Shown piece by piece: positions 26,024 through 33,275 of a DNA stretch of 64,000 bases. Each line of letters begins with the position of its first letter. Position 1 is the stretch's first letter. Where the stretch lies: positions 3,144,001 to 3,208,000 of the forward strand of contig NZ_CP133017.1 of the NCBI RefSeq assembly GCF_030866765.1. The letters run 5' to 3'. The DNA is from Paenibacillus silvisoli (lineage in GTDB: Bacteria > Bacillota > Bacilli > Paenibacillales > Paenibacillaceae). The notes below the pieces were generated by a model. The model saw only the letters and a list, made by a program, of their open reading frames with translations. It was not told the DNA's origin and did no database searches. A program made the position numbers and the translations under genes.

Positions 26024-27380
26024 AATATTTGCTATAATTCAACTCCACCGTCGACAAGCCGCAAAACCCGGGAAAGTTCCGCGCGATTTCCTTCGCTTCT
26101 TCCTCCGTCGCGGCTGAGCCAAGCTGTTCAACCCGGCGCAGCCTCGCCCGTTCGGACATTTGTGCCGCGGTAATTAAATGGTTGATTTGCTTATATAGCT
26201 CAGGACCCCATTTTTTGCCGAAATCGACATGCATTCGTTCGTCCGCCATATCAAACTCGCATTGAATGGCGGACAGCTCATCCCCGAATTCCCGGAAGCC
26301 CAGCGCGCTCTTGCGCTTCTTGATGAAGGAGCAGGGCTCCGCCACCATCGTTAACCCCGCATACATGTCCGGGAACCATTCCGCCGCCAGCTCCTCAAGC
26401 CCTCTGCCGGGCGAGCCTTTGGAGAAACGGAACTGCGACGTGTCATAACCGAGCTGCCGAAGCCGTCGGACGCCCATTTGGCAATGCCGCACCTCATCCC
26501 ACAAATGGCGGGCTAAGTCGAAGTAGAAGCTCATCGGCATATGCTGTGCGCCGTAATACAAGTAGCAAAGCGTTTCGGCCGCGCCCATCTCCGTTGCGTT
26601 GATGTAATGCATCTGCTTAATGCTGTCATGCAGCGGCGACATCGAGGGGTCGGAGTAGGACATTTTATAGGCTTCGTTATACCGATAGAGCGGGAACCGC
26701 TCTTCATCCCAGGCGGAGTCCGACGGCACGGGGCCGGCCGCTTCATAGTTTGGAATGGCGGGCCACTTCACGACGACGTCGACGTCTGTTCCCGCGCCGG
26801 CTTTCATCGCCCGCTCAACAGTCACCCACAGCTCTTCAACGTAACCTCGCCAAACCTCCACCTGCTCTGCAAGCATCGGATCGTCCACGCCCGCAAAGAA
26901 CGTCTCATCATGCGCAAAACGAAGCATATCTTCCCGATCGAGCAGGATGTAACGAAGGGTATCCCGCGTCGGCGCATCGAGAATCGGATCCAGCCTGTAG
27001 TGCAGCTGCTCATAGGATTGATAGAGCTTGCCCAGCACATGCGCGTACCCGATCATAAACGCGGCTTCGGATGGCGCCAGAAACGCTCGCTCGAAAGCTT
27101 CCCGCAGAAGAGCGGGAGGGAGCTGGCGCTCCAGCGTTGGGCCAGGCAGCTCCGCGACGCGCTCGCTCAACAGCTTCGCATGCTGATTGTGCAAATAGCC
27201 GTACCTCGATAGCAAGCCTTTCATTTCAAAAACTTTCATCGCCGGCAGCCAGCCGAACAGCGCGCGGGACAGCTCGAACTCCTGCCAGAACAGCTCGCTT
27301 AACCGCTTCGCCGTATCGTCGGGATATAGAAAACGCCCTTGCTGATGCGTCATACGATTTCCTTCTTGACGTTCATTCAT
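26022..27380 (-). CDS. Ferritin-like (diiron-type) protein of unknown function
   Basis: A 452-residue soluble, helix-rich protein. The second half carries carboxylate/His motifs of a ferritin-like diiron site: Glu residues in NATEMGAAE, then a DEVRH and, about 100 residues later, a DERMH. This resembles the DUF455 group. The first half is helical without a recognised domain. The ATG at 27380 follows GAGGAGGA by about 8 nt, so the longer ORF start is rejected. It appears monocistronic. A possible oxygenase or oxidase role is inference. Confidence 0.7.
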   Translation of the reverse strand: MNERQEGNRMTHQQGRFLYPDDTAKRLSELFWQEFELSRALFGWLPAMKVFEMKGLLSRYGYLHNQHAKLLSERVAELPGPTLERQLPPALLREAFERAFLAPSEAAFMIGYAHVLGKLYQSYEQLHYRLDPILDAPTRDTLRYILLDREDMLRFAHDETFFAGVDDPMLAEQVEVWRGYVEELWVTVERAMKAGAGTDVDVVVKWPAIPNYEAAGPVPSDSAWDEERFPLYRYNEAYKMSYSDPSMSPLHDSIKQMHYINATEMGAAETLCYLYYGAQHMPMSFYFDLARHLWDEVRHCQMGVRRLRQLGYDTSQFRFSKGSPGRGLEELAAEWFPDMYAGLTMVAEPCSFIKKRKSALGFREFGDELSAIQCEFDMADERMHVDFGKKWGPELYKQINHLITAAQMSERARLRRVEQLGSAATEEEAKEIARNFPGFCGLSTVELNYSKY

Positions 27381-27500
27381 CGAAGAAATCCTCCTCAAGC
27401 TTATTAGCTTCATTTTAACGAACAAGAGGGAGGAAAAGTGTCATCGATTCATGCTAAAATATCGCTATATTGCTATTTTCGGGCCGTGGCGGTGGATGCG

Positions 27501-28379
27501 ATGAAATTAATCGACAATGTACTTAAGAGCAATCCCTATTTATTTTCCCCTCGGACGGTAACGACCGATCAGGCCGGCTATACGATTTTCCATGCGCATC
27601 AAGGGCTGGAGCTGCTGTATGTCGAGCAAGGGGAAGGACATTTCATTTTGGAGAATCGGATCATGCCGATCCAACCGCAGACGCTGTACCTCTTTCAGCC
27701 GTTTCAGCTGCATCGGGTCCATGCGCTCGCAAGTCCGCAGAAGCCCTATATTCGGAGTATTTTGGTCGTCGAGCCGCTCTTTCTGGAGCCGTATTTGAGT
27801 GCGTTTCCGGAATTCAAGACATTTTTCGGACGGTTATGGAAGGAAGAGCTGACGGAGCAGGCCTATGAAATCCCTGATCTGGCTAATCAGTTCGACCTGA
27901 TTGACCGCGAGCTCCAGCCGCAAAATCCGTCGCAGACGTTGGAACGGATTGCGTTGGGGACGATTTCGCTGTTACGAAAGCTGCGCCAGGCCATGGAAGC
28001 TTCGGCTCAAACGGCGGAGTCTCGTCCGACACGGAAAACAGCCCTCACGGAACAAGCGATGACATGGCTGGACGCCACCTACCAAGAGGAATTTTCGTTA
28101 ACGCGAATAGCGGAGGAGCTGCATATTTCGCCGTATTATCTCTCGCATCTATTCAAGCAGGATACCGGCAACAGCATGACCGAATATTTGATTGCCAAAC
28201 GGCTGCGGGAGGCGTGCTTGCTGCTTCAGAGCTCGGAGATGTCCATTGCGATCGTCGGGGAGCGGGTCGGGTTTGCGACGCCATCGCATTTTATCCATAC
28301 GTTCAAGAAGCATATCGGCATGACACCGTTTAAATATCGCAAAGAGGGGAGAGCGGGCAAATGGACCGTACAGCCTTAG
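27501..28379 (+). CDS. AraC family transcriptional regulator
   Basis: A 292-residue regulator with an N-terminal cupin-type sensor (about 20-150, with GLELLYVEQGEGHFIL) and a C-terminal AraC double helix-turn-helix (about 190-285; FSLTRIAEELHISPYYLSHLFKQ, then IAIVGERVGFATPSHFIHTFKKHIGMTP). The ATG at 27501 fits family starts, but its ribosome binding site is weak, so an upstream start is possible. It overlaps the DLH-like gene by 19 bp and may control it. The effector is unknown. Confidence 0.88.
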   Translation: MKLIDNVLKSNPYLFSPRTVTTDQAGYTIFHAHQGLELLYVEQGEGHFILENRIMPIQPQTLYLFQPFQLHRVHALASPQKPYIRSILVVEPLFLEPYLSAFPEFKTFFGRLWKEELTEQAYEIPDLANQFDLIDRELQPQNPSQTLERIALGTISLLRKLRQAMEASAQTAESRPTRKTALTEQAMTWLDATYQEEFSLTRIAEELHISPYYLSHLFKQDTGNSMTEYLIAKRLREACLLLQSSEMSIAIVGERVGFATPSHFIHTFKKHIGMTPFKYRKEGRAGKWTVQP

Positions 28380-28948
28380 TCATTGTTTTGCATGAAATCT
28401 ATGGCGTCAACGACCATATCCGATTGATCGGCGATCTCATAAGTAAAGAAGGTTATGATGTGCTCATGCCCGATTTATTGGGTAGGGACGCTTTCGCATA
28501 CGATCAAAATGAAGCCGCATATCGGTACTTTATGGACGAGATCGGCTTTGAGCAAGCGCTGGAGACGATTCGCAGCCTTGTCAGCATGAACCGATCGAAG
28601 TATGCGTGCATCTGCGTTATCGGATTCAGCATTGGCGCAACGTTAGCTTGGCTGTGCAGCGAGATCGCCGAAGTTGACGGCGTGATCGGATATTACGGAT
28701 CGCGAATACGGAGCTATACGGCCATCGAGCCGGGCTGTCCGGTGCTGTTGTTATTTGCCTCGCAGGAGAAGTCGTTCCATGTCCCGGAGCTCGTACACGC
28801 GCTCGCAGCGAAGAGAGATACGATTGTTGAAACGATACAAGCTGAACACGGCTATATGAATCCTTTTTATCCGGCGTACAATGCGGACGAGTTTCGTCGT
28901 GGACTCGAAAAGGCCTTGTTGTTTATAAAAAAAGCTGCCGATAAGTAA
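28361..28948 (+). CDS. Dienelactone hydrolase family protein
   Basis: A 195-residue alpha/beta hydrolase of the dienelactone hydrolase family. The VLHEIYG motif supplies the Glu; the nucleophile position is Ser in GFSIGA rather than the Cys of classical DLH; the His is in EHGYMNPF. The gene overlaps the AraC gene and ends inside its own terminator. A role in ester or lactone cleavage is likely; the substrate is unknown. Confidence 0.85.
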   Translation: MDRTALVIVLHEIYGVNDHIRLIGDLISKEGYDVLMPDLLGRDAFAYDQNEAAYRYFMDEIGFEQALETIRSLVSMNRSKYACICVIGFSIGATLAWLCSEIAEVDGVIGYYGSRIRSYTAIEPGCPVLLLFASQEKSFHVPELVHALAAKRDTIVETIQAEHGYMNPFYPAYNADEFRRGLEKALLFIKKAADK

Positions 28949-28963
28949 TCTGGCAGCTTTTTA
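28928..28963. terminator. Terminator spanning the hydrolase stop codon
   Basis: AAAGCTGCC (28931-28939) pairs with GGCAGCTTT (28952-28960) followed by T; the stop codon lies in the loop. It may also serve the small minus-strand gene ending at 28968. Confidence 0.85.
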
Positions 28964-28967
28964 GCAT

Positions 28968-29168
28968 TTATTCCATTCCCTTCAAATAACGAAACCGATT
29001 GATCATCGGATGGATCGCCGCTCTCGCCGCCGTCGCCGTTGCCGATTCCTTCTCCTGATTCTCGGTGTCTTGTTTGCTTAGCGCCAGAAGTCCGATGCCG
29101 TAGCCGAGGATGGCCAGCGTGGCGGATATTTTCGCGAGTTCGTCTGCCGTTAAATCGATGTCCGACAT
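28968..29168 (-). CDS. Small membrane protein, paralogue of the next
   Basis: A 66-residue unrecognised protein: acidic N terminus (MSDIDLTADELA), one hydrophobic helix (about 13-32), then a charged Lys/Glu/Gln-rich stretch and a short basic tail. AAGGAG is 8 nt before the ATG at 29168. The neighbouring minus-strand gene encodes a shorter protein of the same plan (acidic DELA start, one helix, basic/acidic tail), so the two probably arose by duplication. No function known. Confidence 0.6.
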   Translation of the reverse strand: MSDIDLTADELAKISATLAILGYGIGLLALSKQDTENQEKESATATAARAAIHPMINRFRYLKGME

Positions 29169-29218
29169 ATGCAGCACTCCTTCTCGTTCAAAGAATCGAA
29201 ATCCGTTTCGAAACATGC

Positions 29219-29365
29219 TTACTCCTTGTTCTCGGACCTTGCCTTCAGCACGGCAAACAGCCCGAATAAATCGCCGATAACGAGTATGACCGCTGACAAT
29301 AGCGCAAGGTCCTCTGACGATACGTCCGCTAATTCGTCCTCTTTGATGTCGGTCTGTTTAGACAT
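29219..29365 (-). CDS. Small single-helix membrane peptide
   Basis: A 48-residue unrecognised peptide: acidic start with DELADVSSEDLA, one hydrophobic helix (about 21-40) and a charged end. AAGGGGA is suitably placed before the ATG at 29365. It lies 50 bp upstream of the 66-residue relative and is likely cotranscribed. A leader with alternative hairpins precedes it (29399-29430). Confidence 0.55.
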   Translation of the reverse strand: MSKQTDIKEDELADVSSEDLALLSAVILVIGDLFGLFAVLKARSENKE

Positions 29366-29398
29366 ACGGATTTCCCCTTGTTCAAATGGCTGATAACA

Positions 29399-29430
29399 GC
29401 CTATGCACAAGTGCGTATAGACGCATAGGC
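29399..29430 (-). promoter_or_regulatory. Mutually exclusive hairpins in the small-peptide leader
   Basis: GCCTATGC and GCATAGGC (8-bp perfect inverted repeat, 29399-29406 and 29423-29430) overlap a second perfect hairpin, TGCGT-ATAG-ACGCA (29412-29425). The two cannot form together. It lies 34 bp before the start of the 48-codon gene and may be a cis-regulatory RNA or an operator. Confidence 0.4.
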
Positions 29431-29475
29431 AAGCGCTGAGTCGGAATAAATTTCGCTAAAAGGTACGTATGAACC

Positions 29476-29844
29476 ATGTCGAATCGGCCCCGGAGACCGA
29501 AGAGGGAGCATACAAGCGGGTGGTATAATGAAGTATTCCAACTATCGGAGGTGATTCAAGTATCTGTTGAAACAGTTCGGCTTCAATCGTACTTATCGTC
29601 CTTCCTAGACAGGCCCAAAGTGACATGCTGCATCGAGTGCAATGGCATCAATAAACCGTTTTCGGGCGCTAATTTCGTCATTCGCGGTGTGACGGTGCAA
29701 TCGATCCCGTTGTACGCGTGCGAGGATTGCGGCCGGAAAGTCATCGATTCCGCTTTGTTTCATGCGATGGAGAGCTTAATCCGCAAAAGCGGCATCGTTG
29801 GCGAGATCAAATTCGCGTCATTAATGAAACTCGACCCAGCCTAA
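29476..29844 (+). CDS. Small zinc-finger-like protein (YgiT/MqsA-type zinc ribbon)
   Basis: A protein of up to 122 residues with CIEC and CEDC motifs about 30 residues apart (Cys~52/55 and ~82/85), the pattern of a YgiT/MqsA-type zinc ribbon, followed by a helical part. The start is uncertain: the ATG at 29476 has only a weak AAAAGG. A textbook GGAGGTGATTC (29547-29557) and an extended -10 (TGGTATAAT, 29521-29529) lie inside the 5' part, yet no in-frame start follows at the right distance. A terminator follows at 29869. Function unknown. Confidence 0.6.
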   Translation: MSNRPRRPKREHTSGWYNEVFQLSEVIQVSVETVRLQSYLSSFLDRPKVTCCIECNGINKPFSGANFVIRGVTVQSIPLYACEDCGRKVIDSALFHAMESLIRKSGIVGEIKFASLMKLDPA

Positions 29845-29868
29845 TGACCCTTAGACCAATAGATGCGT

Positions 29869-29904
29869 AAGCGATGCGGGCACCGATGGCCGCGTCGCTT
29901 TTTT
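29869..29904 (+). terminator. Terminator after the zinc-ribbon gene
   Basis: AGCGATGCGG (29870-29879) pairs with CCGCGTCGCT (29890-29899; one T-G pair), then six T. Confidence 0.88.
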
Positions 29905-29934
29905 AATGCTCCGGTCGTTTACAAACTTTTAGTA

Positions 29935-29963
29935 TTTACAGATTGCGATTCCGGTAGTAAAAT
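29935..29963 (+). promoter_or_regulatory. SigA promoter of the gluconate genes
   Basis: TTTACA (29935-29940), a 17-bp spacer and TAAAAT (29958-29963), just upstream of the GntR-type operators and 55 bp before gnd. Confidence 0.7.
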
Positions 29964-29973
29964 CATGAAGCAA

Positions 29974-29993
29974 CTTGTATACAAGTATACTTG
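29974..29993. promoter_or_regulatory. Overlapping GntR operators
   Basis: Two perfect 12-bp palindromes share four bases: CTTGTATACAAG (29974-29985) and CAAGTATACTTG (29982-29993). The core equals the known Bacillus GntR operator (ACTTGTATACAAGT). Placed just after the predicted transcription start, it should block gnd expression unless gluconate is present. Confidence 0.8.
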
Positions 29994-30017
29994 TAGTTTC
30001 ATATGAGGTGATAAACG

Positions 30018-30941
30018 ATGAAATTAGGCATGATCGGGCTTGGTAAAATGGGCTACAATCTAGCTCAGCAGCTGCTTCAGAAGCAGCATCAGGTTGTCGT
30101 CAATGACGTGAACCCGGAACCGGGGCAGCGCCTTGCTGCCGAGAATGGCGCGGAATTTGCCGCAACAATTGAAGAGGTAGTTGCGGGGCTGCAAGCTCCC
30201 CGTACGATATGGATGATGGTTCCGGCCGGCGAGATCGTCGATCACGTGCTGGATAAGCTGGCACCGCTGCTGGACCAAGGAGATAGCGTCATCGATGGCG
30301 GCAACTCGCATTACAAGCAGTCGATTGCTCGCGCGGAGAAGTTGGCGGCACATGGCATCAAGTTCTTTGACGTCGGCACGTCCGGCGGTATGGAAGGCGC
30401 GGCGCGCGGCGGTTGCTTTATGATCGGCGGCGACCAAGAAGGATTTGCGCATATCGAACCGCTCTTCCAAGCGATGGCCGTGGAGAACGGCTATTTGTAC
30501 GCAGGCAAGCCGGGCAGCGGCCACTTCTTGAAAATGATACACAACGGCATCGAATACGGCATGATGCAATCGATCGCCGAAGGCTTCGAGCTGCTGTCGA
30601 AGAGCGACTTCGACTATAATTTTGAACAAGTGGCCCGCGTCTGGTCCAATGGCTCCGTTATTCGCAGCTGGCTCATGGAGCTAACCGAGAACGCGTTTTC
30701 CAAGGATCCGAATTTGGAAAACATTCGCGGTATTATGCAGAGCTCCGGCGAAGGGAAATGGACGGTTGAAACCGCCCTTGATCTGCAAGTTGGCGCGCCG
30801 GTCATCGCGCTGTCGCTGCTCATGCGGTACCGCTCCCTGGAGACGGACACGTTCCATGGCAAAGTCGTGGCGGCGCTGCGCAACGAATTCGGCGGTCACG
30901 CCGTCGTAAGCAGCTCCCAATCTATGCTTCCGCGCGCATAG
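30018..30941 (+). CDS. 6-phosphogluconate dehydrogenase, short NAD-type (GntZ/YqeC-like)
   Basis: A 307-residue decarboxylating 6-phosphogluconate dehydrogenase of the short form. The Rossmann motif GLGKMGYNLA is at 7-16; the substrate motif GGMEGAARGG and the catalytic Lys-Asn region HFLKMIHNGIEYGMM follow. Length (about 300, not 470) places it in the GntZ/YqeC (NAD-preferring) branch. GAGGTGA precedes the ATG. It is preceded by GntR operators and followed by gntR, so it takes 6-phosphogluconate made by GntK to ribulose 5-phosphate. Confidence 0.93.
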   Translation: MKLGMIGLGKMGYNLAQQLLQKQHQVVVNDVNPEPGQRLAAENGAEFAATIEEVVAGLQAPRTIWMMVPAGEIVDHVLDKLAPLLDQGDSVIDGGNSHYKQSIARAEKLAAHGIKFFDVGTSGGMEGAARGGCFMIGGDQEGFAHIEPLFQAMAVENGYLYAGKPGSGHFLKMIHNGIEYGMMQSIAEGFELLSKSDFDYNFEQVARVWSNGSVIRSWLMELTENAFSKDPNLENIRGIMQSSGEGKWTVETALDLQVGAPVIALSLLMRYRSLETDTFHGKVVAALRNEFGGHAVVSSSQSMLPRA

Positions 30942-30951
30942 AATCGGGCAG

Positions 30952-30983
30952 CGATTTTATGTTAAAATCGTTATCACGATAAC
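30952..30983. promoter_or_regulatory. Two adjoining inverted repeats before gntR
   Basis: CGATTTTA-TGT-TAAAATCG (30952-30970) abuts GTTATC-AC-GATAAC (30970-30983), each a perfect inverted repeat. They lie in the gnd-gntR gap and may be operator sites. The AT-rich first stem lacks a T-run and is not a convincing terminator. Confidence 0.35.
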
Positions 30984-31019
30984 AGGTTCGAAACGAATGC
31001 GTAGGAGAGTAGAGGCCAC

Positions 31020-31691
31020 ATGCAATATCCGTCTGTTTGGTTGAAGGGCGTTTCCCGCGGGGAATCGATCGCTTGCGAGCTAAGGCTGCAAATCATTAAA
31101 GGAACGATCAAGCCGGGAGAAATCATCTCGGAGAACCGGGTCGCCGCCGATTTCGGCACGAGCCGGTCCCCGGTTAGAGAAGCGCTGAAAACGTTGTCAA
31201 ACGAAGGCTTGATCCGCCTCGAACGAATGGGCGCGGTCGTGCTGGGCTTGAGCATGGAGGATCTGGACGAGCTGTACGACGTTCGTTACTTAATCGAAAG
31301 TTTCGCTCAGCAGCGCCTTGCGGAAGGCGAGCATGAGCAGCTTCTCAACCATTTGAAGCAGCTTATCGACAAAATGGAGCTGGCGATGAAATACAACGAT
31401 TTCGTGGAATTTTCGCATCTCGATTTTCAGCTTCATGAAGCCATGGTCGTGGAGGCCAAGCATAAGCGGATTTTGCATCTATGGAAGAGCATCCGTCATA
31501 TCGTGCTTACCGTAATGCTGATAACGACGGAGGAAGTGTTTTCGCAAGGGCCTGCCAAGCTGGCTGCCGTGATCGAGAAACACCGAACGCTCGTGAACGC
31601 GCTTGAAACGAAGGATGCGGCCGTAATCCGGAACGTTGTCCAAGCTTATTTTGCCGATTCGAACCAAACGCTGCACATCAGTATTTCGTAA
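31020..31691 (+). CDS. gntR: Gluconate operon repressor GntR (FadR/FCD family)
   Basis: A 223-residue GntR-family regulator: an N-terminal winged helix (about 10-75; IIKGTIKPGEIISENRVAADFGTSRSPVREAL) and a C-terminal all-helical FCD ligand domain (about 85-215, with Asp/His metal ligands such as FSHLDFQLHEAM). Its position between gnd and gntP, plus matching GntR operators upstream of gnd and near 31741, supports the gluconate repressor role. AGGAGAG precedes the ATG. Confidence 0.88.
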   Translation: MQYPSVWLKGVSRGESIACELRLQIIKGTIKPGEIISENRVAADFGTSRSPVREALKTLSNEGLIRLERMGAVVLGLSMEDLDELYDVRYLIESFAQQRLAEGEHEQLLNHLKQLIDKMELAMKYNDFVEFSHLDFQLHEAMVVEAKHKRILHLWKSIRHIVLTVMLITTEEVFSQGPAKLAAVIEKHRTLVNALETKDAAVIRNVVQAYFADSNQTLHISIS

Positions 31692-31733
31692 TCGACCAAC
31701 AAAGCCGCGCCCTGACAAAGCGCACGGCTTATG

Positions 31734-31782
31734 TTGTCGACAAGTATACAGAACGATATGCCATACTTGAAAGCGGTTGCTG
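31734..31782 (+). promoter_or_regulatory. Regulatory region of gntP: GntR half-sites and a cre box
   Basis: Contains CAAGTATAC and, inverted, ATACTTG (31741-31769), the arms of the GntR operator set farther apart. It ends in a CcpA box TTGAAAGCGGTTGCTG (31767-31782; one terminal mismatch to WTGNAANCGNWNNCWW). A weak promoter TTGTCG-17-TATGCC starts at 31734. So induction by gluconate and catabolite repression probably meet here. Confidence 0.55.
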
Positions 31783-31863
31783 GTGGAATATCCAAATGTA
31801 GTCAATACTAGTCGATACTACCCACAATACGTAAATATCCACAACAACCAGAGGAGGTTCAGC

Positions 31864-33225
31864 ATGAGCACGATCTTCGGTTTCAGCCACAATGTAACCT
31901 TGATTATTTGGGCGCTCGTGTCCATCGTTTTTCTTGTTACTTTAATCGCCAAGTTCAAATGGAATCCATTTGTCACGCTTCTGCTTTCGGCGCTGCTGCT
32001 CGGTTTTCTCGCGGGCATGCAGCCTGCGGATATCATTAAAGCCGTCACCGGCGGTTTAGGCGGCACGCTCGGCACGATCGCGATCGTTATCGGCTTGGGC
32101 ACGATGCTCGGCAAAATGATGGCGGAGTCCGGCGGCGCCGAACGAATCGCCACGACCATGATCGATAAGTTCGGCCAGCGGAACGTCCATTGGGCGATGA
32201 TGATCGTCGGCTTTATCGTCGGCATTCCGGTTTTCTTCGAAGTCGGCGTTATTTTGCTCATTCCGATCGTATTTATCGTCGCCCGTAAGACGGGCATGTC
32301 GCTATTGCAAATCGGCATTCCGGTGCTTGCCGGCCTGTCGACCGTTCACGGTCTCGTTCCGCCGCATCCGGCTCCGATGATCGCGATCGAAGCCTATGGC
32401 GCGGATTTGGGCAAAACGATTCTATATTCCCTCATCATCGGCTTGCCGACGGCGATTCTGGCAGGACCGTTGTTCGGTAAGTTCATCGGCAAACGCATCA
32501 TGGTTACACCGCCGGACAAGCTGGCCGAACAGTTCGCAACGTCGGACAACCGCGAGCTTCCCGGCTTCGGCATCACGCTGCTGACGATTCTGATGCCGGT
32601 CATCTTGATGCTGATCGGTTCGATCGCCAGCATCCTCGACAAAGATGCCGTTTATTCGATTACGGTGTTCTGCGAATTCATTGGCCATGAGGTCATTGCT
32701 TTGCTGATTTCGGTCGTTTTCGCGTTCTACACGCTTGGCTTCGCGAGAGGGTTCTCGAAGGAAGACGTCTCGAAGTTCGCAAGCGAATGCTTGGCGCCTA
32801 CGGCAACGATCATTCTCATTATCGGTGCAGGCGGCGCGTTCAAGCAGGTGCTGATCAACAGCGGAGTAGGGGATGCCATTGCCGCAATCGCTACGTCGTC
32901 TAACGTAAACATCATCTTCTTCGCATGGTTTATCGCCGCGTTGATCCGCGTCGCTACGGGCTCGGCCACGATTGCGATGACGACGGCAGCCGGCATCGTT
33001 GCGCCGATATTGGCGCAAAACCCGGATACGAACGTCGAGCTTGCGGTGCTCGCGACCGGCGCCGGTTCGCTTGTGCTTTCCCATGTCAATGACGCCGGCT
33101 TCTGGATGGTCAAAGAGTTTTTCAACATGAGCGTGCCGCAAACGTTAAAATCGTGGACGGTCATGGAAACGATATTATCCGTCGTCGGCCTGATATTCAT
33201 TCTGTTTCTCAGCATGTTCGTTTAG
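31864..33225 (+). CDS. gntP: Gluconate permease GntP
   Basis: A 453-residue polytopic permease of the gluconate:H+ symporter (GntP) family, with about 12-14 hydrophobic helices throughout. Family segments include GGLGGTLGTIAIVIGLGTMLGKMMAESGGA and STVHGLVPPHPAPM (read in part). The ATG at 31864 follows AGAGGAGG by 8 nt. It brings gluconate into the cell for GntK, encoded 50 bp downstream. Related acids such as other aldonates may also be taken up. Confidence 0.93.
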   Translation: MSTIFGFSHNVTLIIWALVSIVFLVTLIAKFKWNPFVTLLLSALLLGFLAGMQPADIIKAVTGGLGGTLGTIAIVIGLGTMLGKMMAESGGAERIATTMIDKFGQRNVHWAMMIVGFIVGIPVFFEVGVILLIPIVFIVARKTGMSLLQIGIPVLAGLSTVHGLVPPHPAPMIAIEAYGADLGKTILYSLIIGLPTAILAGPLFGKFIGKRIMVTPPDKLAEQFATSDNRELPGFGITLLTILMPVILMLIGSIASILDKDAVYSITVFCEFIGHEVIALLISVVFAFYTLGFARGFSKEDVSKFASECLAPTATIILIIGAGGAFKQVLINSGVGDAIAAIATSSNVNIIFFAWFIAALIRVATGSATIAMTTAAGIVAPILAQNPDTNVELAVLATGAGSLVLSHVNDAGFWMVKEFFNMSVPQTLKSWTVMETILSVVGLIFILFLSMFV

Positions 33226-33275
33226 CGTGGGCCGAGCGAGCCCATCATCATATTTCTGAAAGAAGGTTCATTCCC

